Origin: Gibbula magus
Taxonomy: Eukaryota > Mollusca > Gastropoda > Trochida > Trochidae
Length of the DNA stretch: 64,000 nt
NCBI GenBank assembly: GCA_936450465.1
Contig: OW388291.1
Coordinates: 83,093,436 to 83,157,435 of the forward strand
Direction of reading: 5' to 3'
Shown: positions 43,465 through 55,604 of the stretch, one piece after another
How the letters are laid out: every line of letters begins with the position of its first letter
Numbering within the stretch: the first letter of the stretch is position 1
Notes under the pieces: generated by a model
What the model saw: the letters and a program-made list of their open reading frames with translations, nothing else
The model's database searches: none
Told to the model about the DNA's origin: nothing
Position numbers and translations under genes: made by a program

Positions 43465-44029
43465 GACTAGGGCTGTGTATCGTGACCTAAGTGGTGTGAC
43501 TAGGGCTGTGTATCGTGACCTAAGTGGTGTGACTAGGGCTGTGTATCGTGACCTAAGTGGTGTGACTAGGGCTGTGTATCGTGACCTAAGTGGTGTGACT
43601 AGGGCTGTGTATCGTGACCTAAGTGGTGTGACTAGGGCTGTGTATCGTGACCTAAGTGGTGTGACTAGGGCTGTGTATCGTGACCTAAGTGGTGTGACTA
43701 GGGCTGTGTATCGTGACCTAAGTGGTGTGACTAGGGCTGTGTATCGTGACCTAAGTGGTGTGACTAGGGCTGTGTATCGTGACCTAAGTGGTGTGACTAG
43801 GGCTGTGTATCGTGACCTAAGTGGTGTGACTAGGGCTGTGTATCGTGACCTAAGTGGTGTGACTAGGGCTGTGTATCGTGACCTAAGTGGTGTGACTAGG
43901 GCTGTGTATCGTGACCTAAGTGGTGTGACTAGGGCTGTGTATCGTGACCTAAGTGGTGTGACTAGGGCTGTGTATCGTGACCTAAGTGGTGTGACTAGGG
44001 CTGTGTATCGTGACCTAAGTGGTGTGACT
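43465..44029 (+). repeat. 33-bp minisatellite, 17 apparently identical copies
   Basis: The unit is GACTAGGGCTGTGTATCGTG followed by ACCTAAGTGGTGT. I saw no substitution between the 17 copies; a broken 18th starts at 44026. Because 33 is a multiple of 3 and neither strand has a stop in the open frames, there is a 203-codon plus frame (GVTRAVYRDLS repeated) and a 221-codon minus frame (ALVTPLRSRYT repeated). There are no coding signals beyond this. Confidence 0.96.
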
Positions 44030-44039
44030 AGTGCTGAAC

Positions 44040-44660
44040 TTTCGGTCAAATTTCCAACATTATAACATGACATTAGTTTACCCTATCACACTCAAGTTCT
44101 AATTCTATGCCTTGACAGTTGCCACACAGCTAGAAACAAGTATCATTTGTCTAATATGAACTGGATGTGGGTTAAGATATAACATTAATAATTTTATACT
44201 GAGCCAGTATAATAACTATTTAATTAGATTAACAAGAAGAAACAGGAATCAAAATTAGAAAAATATATTGTTAGGTTAATAGTCCTTAATGTACCAAACA
44301 AGTTGAAAACAACAGCTTACCAAGGAAGTAATAGTATTTTAAAATAATAAATATTTATTTAGAATCTTCAAGAAGACAAATTCAAACAGAAATAAATACA
44401 TTTATGCTTTAAATTCTTTTCATAGAACTTAGACTTAATGTGATAGTTAGGGGCTCTCACTCCAGTTAACTAAACCAAACTTCTCAGTTAATCAAATATC
44501 TCAATGGTGTTCACTGTTCATGAAGAGGTTTCTACAAAAAGATAAAGTCAAATTTGAACTGAAATCCACCTTTTAACTGTTATTCAAGACTCATTGCATT
44601 CGATATGATAATAAGTTTTTCTTATAAAACATACGTGGAAAATATCAGGATATATCCTCT
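44040..44660. other. AT-rich noncoding sequence
   Basis: Nothing supported. Confidence 0.5.
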
Positions 44661-44734
44661 CTTGTGCCGATACATTGATGTATTATACACCCTCGCGATA
44701 TAAATATCATGATACATTGTCTGAAAGAGTTTTG

Positions 44735-45112
44735 TATCGATGCATTCGTATCGTGGGGTTGATGATGCAGATATCGATACTATCGATGCACTCGTATTGT
44801 GGGGTTGATGATGCAGATATCGATACTATCGATGCACTCGTATCGTGGGCTCGATGATGCAGATATCGATACTATCGATGCACTCGTATCGTGGGGTTGA
44901 TGATGCAGATATCGATACTATCGATGCACTCGTATTGTGGGGTCGATGATGCAGATATCGATACTATCGATGCACTCGTATCGTGGGGTCGATGATGCAG
45001 ATATCGATACTATCGATGCACTCGTATCGTGGGGTCGATGATGCAGATATCGATACTATCGATGCACTGGTATCGTGGGGTTGATGATGCAGATATCGAT
45101 ACTATCGATGAC
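44735..45112 (+). repeat. 46-bp minisatellite, about eight copies, rich in ATCGAT
   Basis: The unit is GATGATGCAGATATCGATAC then TATCGATGCACTCGTATCGTG and GGGTT or GGGTC. It contains overlapping palindromes (GATATC, ATCGAT) and shares GATGATGCAGATATC with the array at 26763-27275. Confidence 0.95.
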
Positions 45113-45516
45113 TAGTTACACCACTATGTATGACTTACCTCAGGAATCAAATATTTGGGGGGCATAAAAAAAACCAATTTTGTGTTCAGGTGAGCAAAAT
45201 AAACACTGAATTGAATAAGAAAAATAATAATTTACACATGTTGTGTGACTGAAAAATCAGGCAACCTCTTTTTATTGGGAGGGAAATTTTGACGACATTT
45301 TTGTTAGGGAGTTTCTGAGTAGCTTGTTTTTCAATTTTGTCAAAATCATGATTGGAGAATCTGTAAACCAACAAACAAATTTTTTACCTAAACAATGATA
45401 ATTGATGATAAAATTTCAGAAACTCTTATTCTGAGTCAAATAATGAGTTTTAACTGAAGTAAATGTTTTTAAAAAAAACATGAAAATAGATAATGAAACA
45501 ATACAATAATCATTAC

Positions 45517-45604
45517 CTTTACCACTTTCCATCAAAGCTTCCAGTGTCATGGTAATCCAGAGAGAAGATAAACTCAACACAAAATTCCAGCTTAAACAGG
45601 ACAT
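45517..45604 (-). CDS. Signal-peptide-like first coding exon, candidate start of the ALK/LTK-like gene
   Basis: The minus-strand ATG at 45604 opens MSCLSWNFVLSLSSLWITM, a short polar start followed by a hydrophobic core, then TLEALMESGK and one leftover base before the donor AAAG then GTAATG. This is what a secretory signal exon looks like. The one-base leftover is the phase required by exon 10479-10635, and joining them would give GK-G-YEFNTCGATG. Vertebrate LTK also has its glycine-rich region close to the signal peptide without MAM domains, so direct joining is plausible. The intron would be about 34.9 kb and contain elements 2 and 3 and the ribozyme element. A phase match occurs by chance one time in three, and other exons may lie between, so this is an inference. 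Confidence 0.45.
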
Positions 45605-46133
45605 GATACTAGACACTTAAACCATGGAGAGGGAAGACGAGTAGAATCACAGAGAAATCTTTAGAAGCTGCCTTACACCAGTGTAAAGGAATTCCTCAGT
45701 AGCAGTCAAACCAGCCTCACTTCATACAGCATTGACTTGTTACATAGCTTCACATGTGCTCATCAACTCAATTTGTGACGGATGAGTCTCTGTTCATCAT
45801 GTCTCTATATCACATCCGTCTCACAGTTGACTTTCAGGAGATAGATGGTGCCAGTGTACTTGTTATTCTATACAGAACCTAGCTCTAGTCAATGACCCCC
45901 ACTCTCTCTCTCTGTGTATCTCTCTCTGTGTATCTCCAGTGTGACTGCTACAGTGCGTGACTGTGGGCAAGGGTCGTGTGCTCTGCTACTATCCATAATG
46001 CAATAATTACCTTGCGGCCTGGGGAACAATACATGCACATTACTATCATAAATACTTATACCGGTACATTCAGGAGTATATTAGTGGTGTCAGTCAACTT
46101 GTTATTATGAACCGTGGCTGGCTGAGGTTAGGT
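45605..46133. other. Upstream region of the putative first exon
   Basis: It contains a TCTCTGTG-type low-complexity stretch (45900-45940). I see no convincing TATA box on the minus strand; a promoter may be here but cannot be located. Confidence 0.35.
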
Positions 46134-48858
46134 CCCTATTCTCTCAACCTTTTGTCTCTCTGTATACATCAAGTGTAGATCCCTATTCTCTCATCACCTT
46201 GTCTCTCTGTATACCTCAAGTGTAGATCCCTATTCTCTCATCCCCTTGTCTCTTCGATACATCAAGTGTAGATCCCTATTCTCTCATCCTCTTGTCTCTC
46301 TCTGTATACCTCAAGTGTAGATCCCTATTCTCTTATCTCCTTGTCTAGCTGTATACATCAAGTGTAGATCCCTATTCTCTTATCTCCTTGTCTAGCTGTA
46401 TACATCAAGTGTAGATCCCTATTCTCTCATCTCCTTGTCTCTCTGTATACATCAAGTGTAGATCCCTTTTCTCTCATCCCCCTGTATCTCTCTGTATACC
46501 TCAGGTGTAGATCCCTATTCTCTCATCCCCTTGTCTCTCTGTATACATCAAGTGTAGATCCCTATTCTCTTATCCCCTTGTCTCTCAGTGTAAACCTCAA
46601 GTGTAGATCCCTATTCTCTCATCCCCTTGTCTCTCTGTATACATCAAGTGTAGATCCCTATTCTCTCATCCCCTTGTCTCTCTGTATACCTCAAGTGTAG
46701 ATCCCTATTCTCTTATCCCCTTGTCTCGCTGTATACCTCAAGTGTAGATCCCTATTCTCTTATCTCCTTGTCTCACTGTATACATCAAGTGTAGATCCCT
46801 ATTCTCTTATCTCCTTGTCTCACTGTATACATCAAGTGTAGATCCCTATTCTCTTATCCTCTTGTCTCTCTGTATACATCAAGTGTAGATCCCTATTCTC
46901 TCATCCCCTTGTCTCTGTATACATCAAGTGTAGATCCCTATTCTCTTATCCCCTTGTCTCTCTGTATACATCAAGTGTAGATCCCTATTCTCTTATCTCC
47001 TTGTCTCACTTTATACCTCAAGTGTAGATCCCCATTCTCTTATCTCCTTGTCTCACTGTATACATCAAGTGTTGATCCCTATTCTCTTATCCTCTTGTCT
47101 CTCTGTATACATCAAGTGTAGATCAATATTCTCTCATCCCCTTGTCTCTGTATATCTCAAGTGTAGATCCCTATTCTCTCATCTCCTTGTCTCTCTGTAA
47201 ATCTCAAGTGTAGATCCCTATTCTCTCATCACCTTTTCTCTCTGTATACATCAAGTGTAGATCCCTATTCTCTCATCCCCGTGTCTCTCTGTATACCTCA
47301 AGTGTAGATCCCTATTCTCTCATCTCCTTGTCTCTATGTAAATCTCAAGTGTAGATCCCTATTCTCTCATCACCTTTTCTCTCTCTGTATACATCAAGTG
47401 TAGATCCCTATTCTCTCATCTCCTCGTCTCTCTGTATACATCAAGTGTATAGATCCCTATTCTCTTATCCTCTCGTCTCTCTGTATACATCAAGTGTAGA
47501 TCCCTATTCTCTTATCTCCTTGTCTCTCTGTATACATCAAGTGTAGATCCCAATTCTCTCATCCCCTTGTCTCTCTGTATACCTAAAGGGTAGATTTCTA
47601 TTCTCCCATCCCCTTGTCTAGCTGTATACATCAAGTGTGGATCCCTATTCTCTCATCCCCTTGTCTCTCTGTATACATCAAGTGTAGATCCCTATTCTCT
47701 CATCCTCTTGTCTCTCTGTATACCTAAAGGGTAGATTTCTATTCTCCCATCCCCTTGTCTAGCTGTATACATCAAGTGTAGATCCCTATTCTCTTATCTC
47801 CCTGTCTCTCTGTATACCTCAAGTGTAGATCCCTATTCTCTCATCCTCTTGTCTCTCTGTATATCTTAAGTGTGGGTCCCTATTCTCTTATCCTCTTGTC
47901 TCTCTGTATACATCAAGTGTAGATCCCTATTCTCTTATCCTTTCATCTCTCTGTATACATCAAGTGTAAATCCCTATTCTCCCATCCCCTTGTCTCTCTG
48001 GATACCTCAAGTGTAGAGATCCCTATTCTCTCATCCCCTTGTCTCTCTGTATACCTCAAGTGTAGATCCCTATTCTCTCATCTCCTTGTCTCTATGTAAA
48101 TCTCAAGTGTAGATCCCTATTCTCTCATCACCTTTTCTCTCTGTATATCTCAAGTGTAGATCCCTATTCTCTCATCTCCTTGTCTCTCTGTATACCTCAA
48201 GTGTAGATCCCTATTCTCTTATCTCCTTGTCTCACTGTATACCCCAAGAGTAGATCTCTATTCTTTCATCCCCTTGTCTCTATGTATACATCAAGTGTAG
48301 ATCCCTATTCTCTCATCCTCTTGTCTCTCTGTATACCTAAAGGGTAGATTTCTATTCTCCCATCCCCTTGTCTAGCTGTATACATCAAGTGTAGATCCCT
48401 ATTCTCTTATCTCCCTGTCTCTCTGTATATCTTAAGTGTGGGTCCCTATTCTCTTATCCTCTTGTCTCTCTGTATACATCAAGTGTAGATCCCTATTCTC
48501 TTATCCTCTCATCTCTCTGTATACATCAAGTGTAAATCCCTATTCTCCCATCCCCTTGTCTCTCTGGATACCTCAAGTGTAGAGATCCCTATTCTCTCAT
48601 CCCCTTGTCTCTCTGTATACCTCAAGTATAGATCCCTATTCTCTTATCCTCTCGTCTCTCTGTATACATCAAGTGTAGATCTCTATTCTATCATCTCCTC
48701 GTCTCTCTGTATACATCAAGTATAGATCCCTATTCTCTTATCCTCTCGTCTCTCTGTATACATCAAGTGTAGATCCCTATTCTATCATCCCCTTGTCTCT
48801 CTGTATACATCAAGTGTACCGGTAGATCCCTATTCTCTTATCCTCTTGTCTCTCTGTA
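46134..48858 (+). repeat. About 47-bp minisatellite, roughly 58 diverged copies
   Basis: The unit contains TCTCTGTATACATCAAGTGT, AGATCCCTATTCTCTCATC and CCCTTG. Common variants are ATACATC/ATACCTC and TCTCATC/TCTTATC. Longer blocks recur inside the array (for example around 47690-47800 and 48300-48420, both with CCTAAAGGGTAGATTTC), showing higher-order duplication. Confidence 0.95.
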
Positions 48859-49410
48859 TATGTGGCAGGGTGAGATGAAAGTGTTCCTACTGGCTTTGGC
48901 TTGTGGGATATCCCTGTAGCCTCCAAATCGGGGACATGTGAGCACCAGAGGGCCATGCAGGGGTCTAATTATTTTCAAGAATGACTGACTATTTCCTAAA
49001 TATGTATCAGCATGAAATGAACATAAAATCCATGAAGTACTCACTTTCACTTGACACCTAGGATACCTTTTTTCACCCTGGTTTGAGAATGACAAGACAC
49101 CCACAAGATAAAGGTAATTTACACCTGTATTGCATATTCAAGTGGAATTACCTATCCACATACAACTCTGAGCCAAATAACACAAAAATGTAATAAATAA
49201 ATACCTCATTAAATAAGAACTTTCTATTGGAGTTGTCCAAATCACAATTCTTATTTGAGAGACAGAAGCAATCATCTGGCATGTTCTGGTCACATAGGTA
49301 ACGATAAGTATATATACAGAATGTCTTATAAAACTATTTATCCATAAAATATCTATATAAAGAACTTGTCTTCTGATGACCTGGCAGACAATTTCAATTT
49401 GCTGCCAGAC
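48859..49410. other. Noncoding sequence between a minisatellite and a foldback element
   Basis: A minus-strand frame (49104-48838) contains HGPLVLTCPRFGGYRDIPQ but matches nothing I know. A short plus-strand ATGAAAGTGTTCCTACTGG frame ends after 14 codons. Neither is called. Confidence 0.35.
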
Positions 49411-50286
49411 ATATATACTCATGGTAAAAATGGTTGACACCTCCTAATAGTTATAGCAATGAAATGTTATATAAACAACGTAACTTGTCAGTTTCGATTA
49501 TTTTTTTGGTAAATCATGTAACTACATGATGTCTTTTTGTGAATAGTATCCTTGAGCATTTGCTATTTCTCCACTTGTACTTTAAAATATCAAAGAAAGG
49601 GAAATATCAGAAAAATGAAATTTAGCCAAAATAGTTAATTCCTTTTGTCTTGAGATCTTGGCATTGGTACATTGTTACAGTGTTTGAGTGTTCTCATTTC
49701 GATAATAATAAATAAGTAAAAGATGCATTGGAAAAAAATATTTTACTGAATTCAAATATACAGACAAAATCAGACAAAAACAGAAAATGGATTTTAGCAA
49801 ATTAAATGCATGGACAATTAATATTGTTCGATATTATGATATTTCAAAAGTAAATGACCCAAACACATGATGTAAACTATAAAATACTTGCCATGTATGG
49901 CTTGTGTGCGAATGAGACTCCGTGAACGATTTTGGGTATATTTGAATTCAGTAGAATTCATTTATCAAATGCAACTTTCACTTATTTATTATAACCGAAA
50001 TGAGGACACTCAAACACTGTAACAATGTACCAATGCCAAGATCTCAAAACAAAAGGAATGAACTCTTTTGACTAAATTCCATTTTTCTGATATTTCCCTT
50101 TCTTTGGTATTTTAAAGTACAAGTGGAGAAATAGCAAATTATCAAGGACACTATTCAGAAAAAGACATCATGTAGTTACTTGTTTTACCAAAAAAATAAT
50201 CAAAACTGACACGTTACGTTGTTTATATAACATTTCATTGCTATAACTATTAGGGGGTGTCAACCATTTTTACCATGAGTATATAT
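49411..50286. mobile_element. 876-bp foldback element with arms of about 360 bp
   Basis: The left arm (49411 to about 49775) is mirrored by the right arm (about 49928-50286). The ends are ATATATACTCATGGTAAAAA and TTTTTACCATGAGTATATAT. Arms are about 85-90 percent identical by eye and the centre is about 150 bases. TA-rich ends would suit a TA target site. No coding capacity. Confidence 0.85.
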
Positions 50287-52429
50287 TAGAGAAAAGAACA
50301 GTCCTATTATCAGAGTCAGATATAGAAGGACAGCGGTTAATCACCTCGTATATCACGGTGATGAAGGTAATCAACTACAAATATATCTACAAAATGGCTT
50401 AGTTACATCCCAATTAGAACTCGTTGTCCATTCATGAAAATGTCCTGTTCGTTAGCAATATCAGGACTCTTTTGGGTGAAAGAGTCCTGATATATGATAC
50501 ACAGACACTTTTGAAAACTATTTTTAACAAGGTTAAATTTCAACGACAAATACATCAACAATGAGCTAAATATTTCACTGAATAAGATCATGACGCAAGA
50601 ACAGAAATTTTAATGCTCCATTTACCAATAATATCGAAACAAAAAGATATTTTGATCAACATATTGAATTTGGCAGATATTATGCTGTAAAGAAATGAAT
50701 GAACAAATAAACCTTGATCCACAACATTCGCAATTTTAGTAAAGTAAACATTAATCTAGAAATAAATGAATAAACTAGTTTAAAGCATAAATCGTTTTAA
50801 TGAATAATAGTAAAACATACCAAATAAAGAAATAAGAAATTCCAGTTACCAAAATAGTGACAGTCTGAGTGAATATATTTTTATTACCGGTAAGAATCCA
50901 CTTTCGAAATTTCACTGGCGCTGTGCAACACAGATGTGCGTCCTATTCCTTCTTCACCTTGCCTCAAAATGTACATATCGTGATGGTTTGAATAATTTCC
51001 AAACATTTAGTTTGTGCATTCAATTTGACACGCAAGAAGCATGTGCTAAAAAATTGCTCGAGTTAAACATTCACAGTACTATGCACTTCATTCATAACCT
51101 GATACAGGGGCCACAAAAAGGTTGTGGAAATTTTCATACTTTAAAAACTTTTTATTTTTTCATTTTATTTCACTCGGAATAAGTGAGATGTAAGTAACTC
51201 ATTACCATAGTTTCCTCGTTGCATCGATAAATACCAGGATATTTTGTCCTCGAGCCCCGTCCTTGGCCAAGGCCTCTCGGACAAACCGTCTTGGTATTTC
51301 CCGATACAATTTGGAACCTATAGTTGTAACTATTACTTGTCTCTAAACTTACTTCTTTTCAATTGAATATCTTAATATACTATCTTTATCATACAATGGA
51401 TGGTGTTCTCGGCAGGATAAAGGCAACAAATATGTTCGATATCCGTTGGCGTCATATACGGATAAAGATGCAAATTACAGAGGTCATGTGACGGAACTTC
51501 TTTTGAAATGACGTCAGTACATGAACATTTCGAACGCCTGTAATAATGTAAAATTGCCGTACCAGCTTCATGTAAATATACATGCTTTATTTCATATTAT
51601 AATACATTAATTTGAGAAATGACAAAACAAACATTGTTCAATGTATAGTGCGGCAAAATTTATTATGATCAAGCTGTGAAACATGTTCATCGCGAGTTGA
51701 AATCTACCGAGCAAACACTTTATAAATTTATACTAACAGGTAACAAGGGCAGTATGAGTAACATATTCATTTACCGAACGTCAATCTTCACTGTTCCATA
51801 ATCTCGGTAAAGGTGATGTTAGAATTAGCTGCTTAATATTCAGTTTTAATAGCTCCCTGTGTGATCTGCGAGTCGTCATTTGCAACCTAGTGGAAGGGAT
51901 CGATAGCAACTCTCCCATCGCGAGATGGAGTCACAATTAGGCCTACACGAAAGCAACAGGACGTGAGTTCAAATTCACCATCCTTACGTTAAATATTTTT
52001 CATTTGAAAAACACATTTTGAAACATATTAAAACATTGAAAATTAAGATCATGCAAAAATAACAATTATTTTAACTGAAAGTATAATTTAGGAGGCATTA
52101 TTTTGTGTCATTTTACCGTAAGAATAGCACGCTGTCATTTGCATATATCATTACGCGTATTTAAAGAAAAGTTCAACTTTGAAGTTAGTATTATCAAGCT
52201 GTTTTGCGCAAAATAAATGAAGAATGACATTGTATGGTAAAGAAGTTATCATGCTCGTGTGTTTTGGGATGGTAAATAACCTGCATTAGGAATAAACATG
52301 TGACATCTACACATTAGCATCACATTCTCAGAGCAATGTTTGTCAATATACTCAGTTTGGCTCCTGTTTTACTGGATTCCGTTTTTCTGATATATTTACT
52401 AAAAATGCATTTCCACTGATTGATAATGT
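50287..52429. other. AT-rich noncoding sequence
   Basis: A short plus-strand frame at 50934-51182 and several smaller ones lack recognisable domains. At 51928-51950 GTGAGTTCAAATTCAC resembles a tRNA T-arm, but the rest of a tRNA is not visible. Confidence 0.45.
50458..50493. repeat. Perfect 15-bp inverted repeat
   Basis: ATATCAGGACTCTTT (50458-50472) pairs exactly with AAAGAGTCCTGATAT (50479-50493) around a six-base loop. There is no T-run or other sign of a terminator. Confidence 0.85.
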
Positions 52430-54105
52430 TTTCACAATAAATGGGGAAGGCTACCGGAAAAGGGACCACATGGTCGATCCTGGTTTAGGAGATATAGGCT
52501 CTGAAAGATTTTTTGTGCATTAAATTTGAAATTTTCATTTTTTTTAATGCTAGTGCAATAATAGTTCATTAACATCTCTTCTTTAAGTTCAAGGTCTCCT
52601 ATTGCCTTCTTTGCTTCTATAAAATCCTGAAAAACATTGATATTAAAAGGTACTAAAAAGGTGCCACATGGTCGGAGCAACTGTTTATGCTGCATATCAC
52701 TTTATTTTGAAGATGTCGAGCTGTTGGTCTAGCAGATATTTTACGGTCGCATCTTTGAGCATGGGTTATTGCTGTTTGCAGCAAAACAGCCTTCTTAGTG
52801 ACCGCCACTTGGCAGGTACATACTTCCGGAGTAGTACGTATATACTAGTCAACATTTAAACGTCACTAATCCAATATTATTACCTAATGCGATTGTAAAT
52901 CTGGTTTATATATGTCAGGAACAATACAAATAAAGTTGTACATGTATATGATTTATATTATTGATTGATTCAAATCGTTTGTTTAGATAAAATAAACACA
53001 CATGCTTTATACGACCAAGTAGTCCCTTTATTATAGAAATTGATTTTGTTTTGTTCTTTGTGATTCACCTTAAAATAATCTTTTAAATCGAAGAATGTTT
53101 TCTTAATTGTATTATTATGATTTCATTATTAGCTTGATCACGACTCTCAATAGAATTGTATGCTGATTTGGTAGTTTACACTTGACACTATCCTGCAAAG
53201 TAATGTAGAACATATGCGCAACATTTTAACAGAATTGGATCAATATAGTTTTGGAATAGGTTACATTTAATGAAAATGACTTAAATTTAGTTCAATTTAC
53301 AGATATATACGTAAAAATGCAGAAATTCGAAGATGAATTTGTTGTTTGACATTGCATGAGTAGACCCTGATGTAGAATATTTTTGTAGTATAGTTTTGTA
53401 GTTTTTCTGTTATAGGTCGCACTAAGTTCAAAAAGTTCACGAAAGTCATATCAACTTGGCAATGGAGTCCACTGAATAAAGTAGAAGACATGTGCCAAAT
53501 TTAACAGAATTGGAGGATTAGTTTTTCTCTCATAGGTCAAGATTATGGAACGGACAGAAGGATGAACTGAATCGTTGGTACTTCTGTATAGCCTCGGTCG
53601 GTGGTACAATACAGTTCACAATTAAAGTTAACATATTTCGTCTTTCAACTATTCTATAACAATATCTAAATTTTTGTTTTTATGTTTATCAACGTGTTTT
53701 TTTAAGCCTATGACCGTATGCTGATCTGAAGAAAAGGGACCACATGGACCATTACGCATGCACGTGCATATTAACAAGATGCAAACAAACTTTTGTTCTA
53801 CACACACACATACGTTAACACCTGTTGAAACAAATTCTGATACACACACCGTAACTTTGTGTTGGATAATGATTTATGGTTAAATGAATACAAAAACAAC
53901 AGTTGTAAGCAAGGTTTTCTCATTTCCATAGTCACAGAATTTGTTTACCCTACCACACTTTAACTGACCATGGCTTTGCCAATTTTTATCATAATTTGAT
54001 GATTATTTTTTTATTTTAAAGGGTAGATATTGTTCTTTATGGACCTGTGCCTAACTCAATACCGACCAGGTTGTCCCTTTTCCGGTAGCCTTCCCCAAAT
54101 GTCTA
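52430..54105. mobile_element. Candidate 1.67-kb element flanked by inverted repeats with subterminal copies of the motif
   Basis: TGGGGAAGGCTACCGGAAAA then GGGACCACATGGTCG on the plus strand (52441-52476) is mirrored on the minus strand at 54061-54096 (GGGACAACCTGGTCG variant), and weaker similarity extends about 30 bases further out. Shorter copies of the GGNNCCACATGG motif lie inside at 52660-52677 and 53731-53748, as transposase-binding subterminal repeats do. No transposase ORF is seen in between. Confidence 0.5.
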
Positions 54106-54344
54106 TTGCAAAAGTAATCAGTTTCAGTTTTCAATGTTTTCCTGTCTTCATAACTGGCTGATTTAAGCCTTTCAGCATTTCCTTCACTTTCCAGTGCTAA
54201 ATTAGTGGAGCACTGCACCTCAAATGCATAGTTGGCTCTGATTCGGTCGCTTAAATTAGCCAGATGCGAGTTACGTCTTGCTTTGGAAAAATTGGAGTTG
54301 AATACACCTCCGGGAGTTGAAAGAAAGACAAATTTATTGATCAT
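54051..54344 (-). CDS. Hypothetical minus-strand ORF overlapping an inverted repeat end
   Basis: The 97-codon frame (KARRNSHLANLSDRIRANYA, then LESEGNAERLKSASYEDRK) has protein-like, charged, helical composition and ends inside the inverted repeat with GKATGKGTTWSVLS. A pyrimidine-rich stretch precedes 54320, so it could be an exon. I do not recognise the family, and chance in this AT-rich region is a real alternative. Confidence 0.22.
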   Translation of the reverse strand: MINKFVFLSTPGGVFNSNFSKARRNSHLANLSDRIRANYAFEVQCSTNLALESEGNAERLKSASYEDRKTLKTETDYFCNRHLGKATGKGTTWSVLS

Positions 54345-55604
54345 GTATCGACAACCAGGGTAATAATGTTTGTACTGCTTTGAGCAAGAAAAAGCATAAT
54401 GTAGATAGTCAAATTATTTTGTGACTGCATTTCTCATTCTCCCATGAAAGTTTGACTTTAGTACTGAGATAAGTCAAGAAAATGAAACGATCTAGAACAA
54501 TTTTTATTCATACATATAGTTTTGTACACAGAATGAACTGTCCGTATTTTTTACTCTTAGGGTTTGGAAACCTAAATCCAGTCAACGGCTCTGATGGAAG
54601 CTCTAATTTTCTAATATGGGTGAACCTTTCTACACTACTTTGGTAATCTGTGGTACGGTAATGCAGACATACGTCTATACTATAAGTATTTGTGAACCCT
54701 AAAACAAACTAGATCCAATCTGATCTAACGTATATTGCTATATTTGATATCAGAAGACACTTTGGTGAGACTCTCTTTTTATCATCCAAAACTGTGTTCC
54801 ACAGGAGATATCTCTTTTGTGAGATCAAGCGATATCGTTTTTGCAGTAGATTTAGCACAATGCCATGTCTCCGTCAACTACATGACATCACAATGCTTTG
54901 ACATCATCAAGTAATGACATCACAATGCTATGACATCACTGCATTGAAGTCATATGACAGATTTGTGCTCAGAGATGTACACTATTTTCATTGAAACATA
55001 ATAAGAATGATTTTCGATGATAAATAGAATCTCACCCTCGTGTCCTCTGATATGAAATATATCAACACTTGTTGATAAAAATAGAAATATCCTCCTCAAG
55101 CCTCAGATATTTGTAACTTTTATCAACTTGTGTTCATATATTTGATATCAGAAGACACTTTGGTATCTATCAATAGTAATAATTCTGGTAAGGATACACA
55201 CATTCAGCTAATAATTCTATCTTCCTGAAAATATTTGATAACAAGCTACACTGCGTTACCCTTTTATCGTGGAAGTCCGGTTTTAGTGACAGCCAAGTCT
55301 CAGATTTGGCTATTTAGATCTTACTGTCATTGATTACTATTGAAGAGTGGTTTTGACCAAATATCAAAGTAATATTATTCAATTTCGATACGTTTTTATA
55401 GCAAACGTGATAGGAATAATCGAGAATCAAGATACATTTTGTCCCGTGAAACTAGTTTCTTCAGCGCTAAAATATGAATAAAGGAAGTGAAATTCGTATT
55501 TACGAATTTAAATAAACTATCATACATTGTTGACACCCATTTTAGCTGTAAGTAGACAGTAATTATTCAGTGTACGGCATAATCCACTACTAATTGTGAA
55601 ATTG
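54345..55604. other. AT-rich noncoding sequence with a small hairpin repeat
   Basis: Segments 55047-55085 and 55118-55158 form an imperfect hairpin (TCTGATAT(G/C)AAATATAT and TTGATAAAA). A 27-base stretch containing TTTGATATCAGAAGACACTT occurs at about 54740 and again at about 55140. Confidence 0.5.

Noticed and set aside
43408..44073. Long ORFs on both strands (203 and 221 codons)
   Set aside because: They are produced by a 33-bp satellite without stops; neither shows independent coding evidence.
48838..49104. Minus-strand ORF with HGPLVLTCPRFGGYRDI
   Set aside because: No recognisable family, no convincing splice context, and the end overlaps the minisatellite.
51905..51955. Possible tRNA gene from a T-arm-like GTGAGTTCAAATTCAC
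   Set aside because: No matching acceptor stem, D-arm or anticodon arm is visible upstream; at most a SINE remnant.
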